Shown here in pieces: positions 1-10,000 of a stretch of DNA of 64,000 nt. A program made the translations under genes and the position numbers. Each line of letters begins with the position of its first letter. The first letter of the stretch is position 1. Below the pieces are notes generated by a model that was not told the origin of the DNA, did not search any database, and was given only the letters and a program-made list of their open reading frames with translations. This DNA comes from Polytrichum commune (taxonomy: Eukaryota; Streptophyta; Polytrichopsida; Polytrichales; Polytrichaceae): NCBI GenBank assembly GCA_950295325.1, contig OX485809.1, positions 31,434,001 through 31,498,000 on the forward strand. The letters run 5' to 3'.

Positions 1-104
1 TTTTCCTTGATACATTCCTTGATTATTATTTTGGGTTGATGTGAATTTTATATTGATGCAAAATATCATGGATTTCTTTATGAGTTTATAATTAGAAGAC
101 TTTG

Positions 105-226
105 TTTGGGTCGCTCGGCCCAAACATGATGCTTTGTTTTGTGTTTGGGTCGAGCGACCCAAACAAGGGGCTGTGTTTGGGTCGGTCGACCCAAACAATA
201 GGCTGTGTTTGGGTCGTCTCCCCAAA
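105..226. repeat. Left palindrome cluster of element A
   Basis: There are four inverted repeats of about 20 bp at 105-124, 144-163, 176-195 and 208-226, roughly 32 bp apart. They are variants of TTTGGGTCG-NN-CGACCCAAA. The central dinucleotide differs (CT, AG, GT) while the arms are mostly kept; the fourth copy is degenerate. The same arms occur in the array at 15194-15824. By analogy with element B this cluster would lie just 5' of a minus-strand ParB-type gene beyond the left edge of the window. Confidence 0.85.
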
Positions 227-490
227 CAGTATTATTTTAATATATTTTTTAAACTTGGCATGTAGCATATACAATGCTTATGCATTGTGTATGCTACAAC
301 ACCGTGAATCTACAAACACATATTGGTTAAAATAAAATACAATACCTTTCAAAGATGTTGTGCAGACAATTTGGAGTAGAGCAGGTTGTTCTTCCAATAA
401 TTCTCAATATCAAACAAACTGTGAGAAAGTTCAATGAGAAACTTTCAAACAACTATCAACTCTCTCAAACAGCTCTTGGATCTCTCAACC

Positions 491-730
491 AACTCCTGAA
501 TCTCACACAGAACTACTGAATCTCTCAAAAGACTTCGAAATGTCTAAACTAACTCCTGAATCTCACACACAACTACTGAATCTCTCAAAAGACTTCGAAA
601 TGTCTAAACCAATTCCTGAATCTCACACACAACTACTAAACCTCTCAAAAGACTTCGAAATGTCTAAACCCACTCCTGAATCCCTCACAAAACTACTGAA
701 TCTCTCAAACGACTTCGAAAACTCTCAAAC
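491..730. repeat. Four tandem 60-bp units
   Basis: The 60-bp unit beginning AACTCCTGAATCTCACACA repeats four times with a few substitutions. Because 60 is divisible by three, an open frame runs through it and reads as a 20-residue repeat. Beyond 735 the frame loses all structure, and no coding function is supported. Confidence 0.85.
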
Positions 731-1019
731 AACTCTTGATACTCTTAAAGAACTCTTGAATTTCACAAGCACTCCTAAAACTTCCAGTACAAACACCTGG
801 ACCTCCCAAACAGAAGCTTTATCTCCTACACAATGTTCTACTAACTTCCCTCAGCACTTTCCAACACTCTTCAACAGTCTTGGACTAATTTCCTTCACAC
901 TCACGCTCGAAAACCCTCCTCCGTATGTTTCTGTTTCTTTCAAAATAAACCCTAACTTCCAAGATTGCACTGCGGCTATTCTATTGTAGAGCAAGAGGAA
1001 GGAGGGAAATAGAAGAATT

Positions 1020-1250
1020 AGAAGAAAGCAAAACGCGGGTGAATGTGAAGAAAACCCACACCAAGCCTGAATCGCCGTGGCGCTTTGCGAAAGCGGCGCT
1101 TCAGGAGAGGCGGCGCTTCCAAGCAAAGCGCGGAGCGTAAGCTTGGCGCGGAGAGAGAGAGAGAGAGAGAGAAAGAATGAAAAAATGTGACGGTTGGGGT
1201 TTTGTTTGCCTCGGGAATTGGCCCCCAACCGCATGAATAGGGTGCCCACA
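1020..1250 (-). promoter_or_regulatory. GC-rich block with a GA/CT microsatellite, candidate minus-strand promoter
   Basis: An island rich in GCGC and GGCG (about 1065-1160) adjoins a (GA)n run at 1151-1174 that reads as a CT patch on the minus strand. Similar GC-rich plus purine-rich blocks occur at matching places in element B (29700-30230) and element C (61200-61500), each upstream of the minus-strand ParB-type gene. Pyrimidine patches are common near plant transcription starts. No TATA box is clear. Confidence 0.3.
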
Positions 1251-1499
1251 GGTTTAGGGCACCCACGGAAACAGGGTTACAGGGAACCCTAAAACCTAAA
1301 GCTTGACTCTAAACCCTTAGCGGGCCTACCTCTTTAAGAGTACATAGGCTATTTGCCTCATAGCATAGGTTGCATTCTACAATATCAACTTTTTGTAAGT
1401 TGAAAACCTTTTGAGTTTGTAAGTTCCTCGCCAATTGCCTTCAAAACTAATTTTTAGTAGGTTAAAATCCTTCATATCTTTTAATGTTGTAGGTTTTAA

Positions 1500-1605
1500 A
1501 ATCAAAATTTGAGTACTAAGTGGGATCCTTGGCAGGAATTGAACCTGGCTAAGCCTTTCACCACGTTTGAAGGCCAAGGATTAACCAAGTCTTTTTTAAA
1601 GAGTT
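1500..1605 (-). mobile_element. tRNA-derived SINE-like head
   Basis: On the minus strand the segment carries GGTTCAATTCC (near 1532-1542), a good match to the RNA polymerase III B box, about 45 nt downstream of an A-box-like TGGTTAATCC. A 9-bp inverted repeat (ATCCTTGGC/GCCAAGGAT) encloses the block. The fold is too short and lacks a proper anticodon arm, so it is not a functional tRNA gene. A SINE head or tRNA-derived remnant is the simplest reading. No target duplication or A-rich tail was found. Confidence 0.4.
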
Positions 1606-2104
1606 GATTATAAGTTATGAAAGGTTGCTAAAATTCAAATGAGTTCAAGGGTGAAAGTTCTCACCATGTTCTCATTCAACCTCTACTCTTCCTGCAAGAT
1701 ATAGCCTAAAGATATGTACTTAGGCCAACTAATTTCCCAATTTGAAGAAGGATGAATGGCTAAAATCCTCTCTTTTAAAAAAAATTTAGGCAAAATTTCC
1801 TAAATGTTTTTTATCACATAGGTTGATATCCTATGTTTTTAAATTGTCCATAGGCTCTTTGTCCTACACTTTCAAAATTTTATAGGCTAAGTCACTAATT
1901 TTGTAGGCTGCATTTGTTTTAATCGGTATATTCATTAATTTGGGATTTTTTCGGCATTTTGAGAAAGTTACAAATATAAGAACATGGATAAAATCGCACG
2001 TACATTGGAGAATGTTGTAAGATGCAAATACTTTGAAGCGGGTGTTCATATCAAGAACGCAATTAAGATCTCATATGAAGATGGTTTAGGTAGGACGACC
2101 CAAA

Positions 2105-2165
2105 CATTACACTATGTTGTTGTGGTTCATATATTAATTTGAGAGAAGAGAAAATCTCAAATTAG
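2105..2165 (+). other. Internal sequence resembling the right terminus of element A
   Basis: About 45 bases, including CATATATTAATTTGAGA and a short stem, align with the right end of A at 19560-19610. The outermost AATATAGTGTT is decayed here to AAATTTTAG. It may be a remnant of another copy or an internal duplicate of the terminus. Nothing else in the surrounding 1750-2700 bp looks genic. Confidence 0.45.
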
Positions 2166-2716
2166 CAAATTTTAGGGTTTAGGTTCTTTTGGACCCTGCT
2201 CTAAACCCTTATTAGTTTTTTCAAAAGAACTATGGAGTACCCTAAGGTGCTACATAAAATGTGTTATTCTACAAAACTAACCATTTATATAGCCAGCGCA
2301 TTCTTACAACAAAACTTTATGCTAAACTAATACTTATCCCCTACTTACATGACACCATACCCTAAATTTTCCAAAATCATTGAAGGCATTGGTTTCTCTT
2401 TTGTTTGAGCATGTTAGAAAAACCATATAATTGCGTTATATTTAACGATGTAACCATTCACATTTAGTCTTTACCAATGATGCCAACAATTCACACGATA
2501 TTGAATGAAAAAAAAAAGATTACACACACCCCCCAACATGTGGAACAATTTAGAATAATTGAGTGTGGAGCCTAATAAATGAATACCTTCCCCAACTGCA
2601 TTTTGCAAGGGTTTTGAAATGCACGATCCTTATTTGAAAATGCGAACATGCTCAAGTTTTAAGTACATCCCTTAGATCGTGACTTTCACGAATCACATAG
2701 TCGCCAATAAATCATG

Positions 2717-3390
2717 GTTCATGATATATTTAATATATAGATTGTGATATAAGAGTAAATGGGATAAGCACAACATCAAATGAAGCCATTCAAGCAATCA
2801 TGTTGTTATTCCCTGTTCCTTCCATGTATATTAGATGATGGCGCAAGATAAAATAGATGTTGTTTGTATATGGGGGCATCAGTGAACCACAACTACATTT
2901 GGTGTTTAGGGTTTAGGGTTTAGGAGATAGGAGATAGGAGATAGGGTTATAACATATTAATCTATCCAATGTCAATGTATAACATTGTCTTACTCGTGAG
3001 AAGAGTCTTATAGGAAGGTTATAGTGAAGACGATGTTGATTATGTTAATTTGTTATTTGAGACGTTTAAACGCGATATATTGATTGGTCGTGTGTTTAAT
3101 AAATATATTAAACGACTAATATGTTCATATTTAATATAAACATATATTTAATATATAGAATGTCATGTAAAAGTAAATCGAAGAAGCACAACATCATGTT
3201 GTTATTCATTGTTCTCTCCACATGTATTAGATAATGGAGGAAGATATAACAGATATTGTTTGCATAATATTATGAAGAAGAGTCTAATCGGAAGGTCATA
3301 GTAAATACAATCTTGATCATGTTAATATGTTATATGGGACGTTTAAACATGATATCCTAATTGGTTTTGTATTTAGTCAATGCGTATTTC
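2717..3390. repeat. Diverged tandem duplication of about 300-400 bp
   Basis: The blocks 2717-2877 and 3135-3275 align (both carry ATATTTAATATATAGA and then AAGCACAACATCA). The blocks 2993-3105 and 3268-3390 align (both carry GACGTTTAAAC). Substitutions and indels show the duplication is old. No open frame is conserved. Confidence 0.7.
2904..2946 (+). repeat. Short interstitial telomere-type tract
   Basis: Three units of the plant telomere motif TTTAGGG are followed by degenerate GGAGATA units. It is far too short to be a telomere and is probably a remnant of repair or replication slippage. A similar tract lies at 3597-3616. Confidence 0.7.
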
Positions 3391-3596
3391 ATGTTGTGGA
3401 TGTTATAAGGGTTTAGGGTCCAATCTTGGATGTTTTGCTCTCACACATTAGTAAACTTGAAGTGAACTTGAGGATGGATTCAAGTAACATTAAAAGATTG
3501 AACTAGAAAGGGACATTGGTAGTTAGTATCCCCTTAACAACGTCCACATACGTTCGTCATTGCCACTCTTGCATGCGAGATAATAGAGCAAGGTTC

Positions 3597-3616
3597 TAGG
3601 GTTTAGGGTTTAGGGG
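3597..3616 (+). repeat. Short interstitial telomere-type tract
   Basis: Two to three TTTAGGG units end in a G run. It lies in otherwise unremarkable AT-rich sequence within element A. Confidence 0.65.
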
Positions 3617-3929
3617 GGACAAATAAATAATTCTATTCATCATGACAATGGCCTCAAGCCTTGGAAACTCTCTCATAATTGCAGCCTCCAAATGGCCCAA
3701 ACCCCACCTAAATAGGTTTACACTTGAAAGCATTGAATGGAGTTGTGTTTGGGTCTACATATTGGTTAAAATATACCTTGATGATATTTGAAAAAATTAA
3801 TGTGGCCGCCACCCTTCCTCCCAATGGCGTATGTCATATCCACACAAAACAAAACAAATAGATTAAATAACATAGACTAAGTCATATGACGGCTGGGGTA
3901 TCAGAGGGGCATTGATAGATGCGCATTTT

Positions 3930-4090
3930 TCTACTATAAATAGAAAACGGGGAATTATGTCAGGAGGTTTGAAATAACCTCTGCAAGAGAAGAAGGCGGG
4001 GAAGGCATCCAATGACTAAGTCTGGGAAGCGGAGGTGGATAGTATAAAGGGGCGCACCCCCCAAAAGTCGGTCCTTTTTTTCTCTTCTCC
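3930..4090 (+). promoter_or_regulatory. Candidate promoter of the element A DUF7869 gene
   Basis: TATAAATA occurs at 3935-3942 and a second TATA-like TATAAAGG near 4045-4053, followed by a pyrimidine-rich stretch (4072-4092) typical of plant transcription starts. The block around 4045-4095 (TAAAGGGG, C-run, CTTTTTTTC) loosely resembles 33345-33385 upstream of the matching gene in element B. The retrotransposon at 4296 now separates it from its gene by 10.8 kb. The assignment is an inference. Confidence 0.35.
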
Positions 4091-4290
4091 CGCTGTGGAA
4101 TTCGTAGAGAGAACTCTTAGTAGGAGCTGTACTTCAAGGTTCGTGCATGCTGCCGTTCATGAGCACTTATCCATAGCATGCAAGTTCATGAGCACCTATC
4201 CACAACATGCAAGCCCACCGTGAACTTTGCAATGAGCTCAAATTCAACACACCACGCAATATCCGCCGCATTATACGCCGGATTTTGTGG

Positions 4291-4295
4291 TGTAC
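4291..4295. repeat. Target site duplication TGTAC, left copy
   Basis: The 5-bp TGTAC directly precedes the TG of the 5' LTR and is repeated at 15130-15134 directly after the CA of the 3' LTR. Five bases is the usual duplication for Ty3/gypsy integrases. Confidence 0.95.
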
Positions 4296-4996
4296 TGTGA
4301 GCCCAAAAGGGTGCCCACATTTAGTCTTAGACCCTTGAAACGTTAGTTGATGCACTTTGAAGTAGCATGTTACTTCACAAAAATATAAAAAGAGTGAAAT
4401 GTTAGTCTTAGAAGTACCATGTTGTAAGAGGCTAGGATGTGAGTTGTTATTGTGTTTTTACCTTCGGAAGGATTTGAGTGAATGAGGATAGGTAAGAAGA
4501 ACTTGGATTGAGTAGTTAGTGAGTAGGCTAGTACAAATGGATGGAGACAACCAAAGTGACTCAAGAGGCAAGTGCATTCGAATTGGGATGAATGGAGGAT
4601 CACATGGAGCGCACAAGTGGACCACCTCATCATGGCCATTTAATGGGGAAGGCCCAAGGAAGAATGCAAGGTGGAGGATAAGCAAATTCTCAAAGCACCA
4701 ATCAAATCACGAATTAAGCATCGTGGTTTGAATTAAGTGGTGAGCGACGATTTGGGAAAGTAAGGGGAGAAAGTTATGGCGGCGGAAAGCGAAGGAGGCT
4801 AAGTTTGGGTTGAAGCATCCCAAGTTTGGTAAAGTGTGGTAGGTAGAAAGCCAAGGCTAGTTAAATGTTCGAATTAGGATCCTTGTTGATCATTTGAGGG
4901 AGGAAGACTTAGAAGATAGGATTGGCGCCTACTAAGTAGGAGGAAATCTCAAGGGCTTATCGTGAGCCTTGAGGGTGCTCACCCCCTCAAGCTTAC

Positions 4997-5004
4997 TATA
5001 TAAT
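4997..5004 (+). promoter_or_regulatory. LTR TATA box
   Basis: TATATAAT lies 700 bp into the LTR, followed by a pyrimidine-rich stretch (5008-5040) that fits a plant transcription start. The same motif is at 14019-14026 in the 3' LTR. Confidence 0.6.
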
Positions 5005-5514
5005 CCCTCATTCTTCCCTCACTCATCCTCTCTTTCCTTTGTGCTCCAAGGCACCCCACGAGTTATAAGTGTGGGTGTGGGAAGCCATATTGGAGCACAT
5101 GTGTGTGCTTAGTTTTTAGTTTGAGAGCCAAGGCTTGTTAGCCTTGAAGAGGGCTTGACCTCTTGGTAGAATTAGTGTTGACGTGAAGGATTTTAAAGTT
5201 AATTCATGATTCCAATTTATGGTACTTAAAGTTCATGTTTTGAATACACGTGGTTGCAAGTTCCATGTTTAAGAGTTGAGCACTTGATGTTGTGATGAGT
5301 GCAAAAATATACTTGTGTGGATTAGTTGGTCTTAGTGAAGTTAGGAAATTCTCTCTCCCCCTCTCCTCTCTAGGATTTTAGGATCTTAGGATTAGAGAAG
5401 AATTGTGTGATTAGAAAGGGGTTGTTAGTAGAATTAGGGAAATTAGGTAGGAAGATTAGTTAAGGGCTTGAATAATTAGTGAGGTAGTTGGGGATTACAA
5501 CTACAAAGTTGTGG

Positions 5515-5760
5515 GTTCATGAAGGAGCTGGGTTTGTTTAGTTAGAAAGTAAAGAGCTGGGTTTATGAAGGACCTGGGTTTGTTTAGTTAGAAGCTAAGG
5601 AGCTGGGTTCATGAAGGAGCTGGGTTTATGAAGGAGCTGGGTTTGTTTAGTTAGAAGCTAAGAAGCTGGGTTTATGAAGGAGCTGGGTTTATGAAGGAGC
5701 TAGGTTTATGTAATTAGAAAGTAAAGAGATGGGTTCATGAAGGAGCTTAGTAGATAGCCT
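5515..5760. repeat. Tandem repeat inside the LTR
   Basis: Units built on GGAGCTGGGTTTATGAA and GTTTAGTTAGAAGCTAAG alternate about seven times with variable length. An identical copy lies at about 14537-14782. It lies downstream of the putative start, so it would be in the transcribed leader. Confidence 0.8.
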
Positions 5761-6107
5761 ACCTAATTAGCTTATAGACAAGTAGTTAGTTACATTATGC
5801 TAGTTAGTGTTATGTGTGGCTTTCACAAGTAAATGTATTTGAGATTGACTATAGAGAATAGTGTTTTTTTAACACTTGCATCCTCTCTTTAAAAATAAAC
5901 CACGTGCACAAATTAATGGAGAATGTGGAGCACTCTCGCGATGGCAAGACAAAGGAAGCAAAGACCAAAGTTAAATCCAAGACCACTTGAAGGGTGAACC
6001 TTGCACTATGGACTCATCCAAGTCCAAATCCAATACCGCGGAGGAATGTGAGCCCAAACCCACTACTCGGACTACGGACGCTTAAGGGTGGGGGGTTTGG
6101 CCTCACA

Positions 6108-6132
6108 TAATTAGTGCGTCTGCCGGGAGCGA
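6108..6132 (+). promoter_or_regulatory. Candidate primer binding site
   Basis: Immediately 3' of the LTR, the stretch AGTGCGTCTGCCGGGA (6114-6129) looks like the complement of a tRNA 3' end. The expected TGG is TAG here and is offset by about five bases. I cannot name the tRNA with confidence. Confidence 0.45.
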
Positions 6133-7016
6133 AGCGGAAGGTAGTTACAAGACTTGGAGGCGACTAGGGGACTTGGAGGCAACTAGGAAAAATTGGAGAC
6201 ACAAACTTGAGAGAAGGGAAGGAGCACCCGAAACTCGGTAAGTATTCTCTCTTTGGGTTACATTTGAATTCATTGTATTTCAACTATTCCTTGGAATGAA
6301 TTGCATTGTCAATTACGCAAATTCATTTTTAAGGAAGGAGCGCGGCGAAGGTACGTCCTCAACCTTTTTGGGGATTTGCTAAGAACTTAAAAGGAACCTA
6401 TAACCGAGTAGCTCATTAAAACATTAGAGGGTAAATTCACCTTAGGACATTGAACTTTGACACTCACCTCGGGGTGAGTCTCAAAGTTTTGGGAGTTGTC
6501 ATTTCATGCTCTAGATTAAATTAATATTTCACAAAGTTTATGGTGTTGTTACATTGAGTCACGATTGAGGGGAGTGCTAACTCACAGGGGGATGCGATTG
6601 CTCAAGGTATGTTTATTTCTTCAAAGTGAACTCATTAACTAATTAAGGAATGCCTTTTGTACTCGTGATTGTTGTTATCCGTTGTAGAGGGTAATTCCCG
6701 AATTGTGGATGGTGTGAGAAGTTGAAGGGTGAAGCCTCGACTTTTAACATAATCTACTCGGAAGGTCACCCCCTCACAATCGGTATTGTGGTGAGTGTTA
6801 ATTTGCGGGAAGGTGCGGAGGTGATGCTCCGACTTAACCAAAAAATTAACATGAACATGCCTATCCCCTATTGGGATTCTTTCACCTAAGTGGGCTTGCA
6901 GGTTCTTTTCCTCACCTCCTAAAAAAATTATAACCACACCAAGACAAGTGAAAATATTAAGAGGGGAATTGCTAGGATTATGTGTGGTCAAGTGAGGGTC
7001 GATCGATTCTTATGGA

Positions 7017-10000
7017 ATGCAAGGTAGGACTCGCTCACAAAAACCAAGTTTGATAGTAGGACTAGAGAAATCTACTCGAAAGAGGCGGTCCTCTAAAATC
7101 AGTGATAGATTAGAACAAGATAATGTTAGAATAGAGAGTTGTTTGAACGTCGAACCTAGGACTAGGTCAATTCTAGACACCTTAGAACTTGGAGCTCAAC
7201 TTGAAGAGGAGATCACTCCCTCCAAATTGAGTGGTGAAACTTCTTCGGAAAATTACACACTTAGAGAAGAATTCCCGGTAGAAGTTGATAGGGGATTGTT
7301 GAATAGTTCACCGGTCACCATGGCCGAGGAACGGGGGATGGATCCACCACCCATACCCCCAATTCCGCCCATACCTCCTATACCTCCAATAGACCCATTG
7401 GTTAGGCCAAGAGGCCTACCAATTGTGGTTCCACAAAATTTAGCAGCGATGGATATGCCATCTCATCTCCCTAAATTTTATGGGACCAAGGATGAGGACC
7501 CCTCTCGGCACATGGAACGGTATATCGAACGGTTGGCTAGCTTCCTCATAACCGACCCGGGTTATTGGTTAGTGTGGTTTCCTACCACTCTAGAGGGGGA
7601 AGCCTATGAATGGTATCGGGATCATGCCGAGGGACATTTTAGGGGATGGGAACAATTACAAAGGGAGTTTCTTAACGAATTTAGGCCGGAAGTGGGTCAA
7701 AGTACCGCATTAAGGGCATTGTCGTCATTGAAGCAAGGAAGGGAGGAAGAAATTTCGGCTTACATTAGGAGGTTTGATTTAGTGTGCACTAGATTTGTGG
7801 GTACCATGCTCAACGACGACACGCTAAAGCAATTTTTCATTCAAGGGTTTTTTAAGTCCGGAACTATTAGGGGTGTTCTAGAAAGGAATCCCTTGACCTT
7901 GGCGGATGCCAAGCGTGCGGCTAGAGATATTGAAAACTTGGATAAAGATCACGAAAGGCTATGGAGAAGGGAGGATGAATTGATCCCACAATTCATCCCC
8001 ATACGCCCTAGGGTGGTAGCGGTAGAACCTGCTAAGTATGAGAACCAAATTCCATATGCCATTGTGGACACCGGTCCCCGACCTTTAGCGGTTAGGGAAC
8101 CGGCACCTCTTTTGGCACTACCGGCCCCTAGAACGGATCCACACTTGGAGGAGGTTGAGAGAAGACTAGGTGCTAGCCAACTAGGATTCCAAGAGGCTAT
8201 GATAAAACAAATGCAAAGCCTCACGGATCAAATGTCATTAATGATCCGGAGTCAACAACCGGGGCCTCCACCCCCGGTTGAGTCGGGTAGGCATTCTTCC
8301 GGATTATGGTGTGTCCAATGTGGCCAACCGGGCCACACGCGTCAATTTTGTAGAAGTGGACAAAACCGTGACCAAAGAGGAAACGGTAACCCACCTCAAC
8401 AAAATCAACGAGGTCAAACGCCACCTCACTATGGAAATGGAAGCAATAGAGGACCACAACCTAGAGGGCAAGGTGGCCAAAATTTAGAGAAGAAGGAATT
8501 TCATCCCTTTTGTGGAAGGTGGCACGCTCAAGGACAATGTTGGTCCGAAGGTCAAGAGTTTAATTGTAGCAATTGTGGAGGAAGTCATCCCTCGGATACG
8601 TGTCGCCAACCGGACAAAATAATTAATGTCCCTTACCCGGTGGCTAATCCACAACAACAAGCAAGGGATAATATGCGAGGTGCTAGGCCACAAGGAGTAC
8701 CGGCCAATGAACTTAGGCCACCTAACTTATACTATGACCATAGTAATGCTAGGCAAACTTTTCATCCACCGGCGGGCTTGCAAACTACAACCGGTTACAT
8801 TCCAATACAAAATAGACAAGGAGTTCCACCTAATGGTAGTAACGGGAGACAAGCGCCTCCAACGGATCCGGGACCATCTAACTCCCAAGATGTTAGGTTC
8901 ATGGATGGAGTGTTGGAGGCCACATGTGATGACATGCTTCCTCTTCCAACGAGAATTGGAGAGGAGCAAAGTCAATGGCCTCCTCACACCAATGCTATTA
9001 CATATGAGTTAGTGAAGGGTAAGGGTGTGGTTGAAGAAGCACCTGCACTAGCGGTAACTACTAGGGCTAGAAGAGGGGATGCCCCGTTGGAGGTAGGAAT
9101 AGGAGAGCAAGGAAATTACTCTTCGGATGAAGAGATTAATCTCTCCGAGTTGGATAGGGTAGCTAGAAGAGCTACTAAGGATGTGGAGAGGGAAAATATA
9201 ATTTTACAAGATAGGGAGAGGACTAATGCGGTACATGACTTGGATAATAGCGATGTGGGTGAATGGGAAGGACCGGGGGTTCCCGTAGACGAATTCGACG
9301 TAGTGGGTAATTCTAAGGTGGAAAGATCTACCGGGTACGACTTGTGGGCGGACCTTAGTACACTCAAGGCGGATATTACTTTCGGCCAACTATTGGAAAT
9401 TTCACCCACGGCAAGGAAAACATTAAAGGAGGGAATGCCGGTACACAAGAGGATGAGGAAGGTGAAAGCTAAAATAGCCGCTAGGATCCAATCACAAGGT
9501 GGAAGACACGTGAAAGCTATAGAAATAGAAGTTGTTATAGTAGATAAGGTGGTTCCTAATGTGCTAGTCGACGGAGGGAGTAGTCTAAATATACTACCGG
9601 AGGATACTATGAAAAAATTGGGACTTGGACTCACGGGGCCTTCACCTTTGGTCATAAATATGGCAAATCAAAGTTCGACTACGCCTTTGGGGATGATCAA
9701 GGATTGTAGAATGACTACGGGAGGTGAGGAGTACTTGGTCACCTTCCATGTCATTAAAATGCACTCCAACAAGGACACCTTCCCCATTTTGCTAGGTAGG
9801 CCTTGGTTGCGGATGGCGAATGCTATGGTCAATTGGGGTGGACCTAAACCATCCATCACTTATGGTCCGGAGGGTAATAGGGTCATAGTGTCCATTGGTT
9901 CATTAGAAGGATGGATGGAGAAGGAGATGTATTTGCCATTGGAGAAGGAAATTGATGACTTAAACGAGAATGAGATTGGCAAGGCATTGGTGGGAGTCGT

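Larger units (their letters stand above)
4296..6107 (+). repeat. 5' LTR
   Basis: The LTR is 1812 bp, begins TGTGAGCCC and ends CCTCACA, and recurs at 13318-15129. It contains a TATA box at 4997-5004 and an internal tandem repeat at about 5515-5760. Short open frames on both strands recur in both LTRs and show no protein resemblance. Confidence 0.95.

Noticed and set aside
540-989. 149-residue frame as a gene
   Set aside because: The first half is the 60-bp tandem repeat and the rest has no recognisable composition or splice context.
1500-1605. Functional tRNA gene
   Set aside because: The segment is about ten bases too short and lacks an anticodon stem and a paired D arm.
2904-3616. Chromosome end or telomere
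   Set aside because: Only two or three TTTAGGG units are present, and unrelated sequence continues on both sides.
4370-4731. Overlapping frames on both strands inside the LTR, also at 13392-13753
   Set aside because: They lie within the non-coding LTR, appear identically in both LTRs and resemble no retroelement protein.
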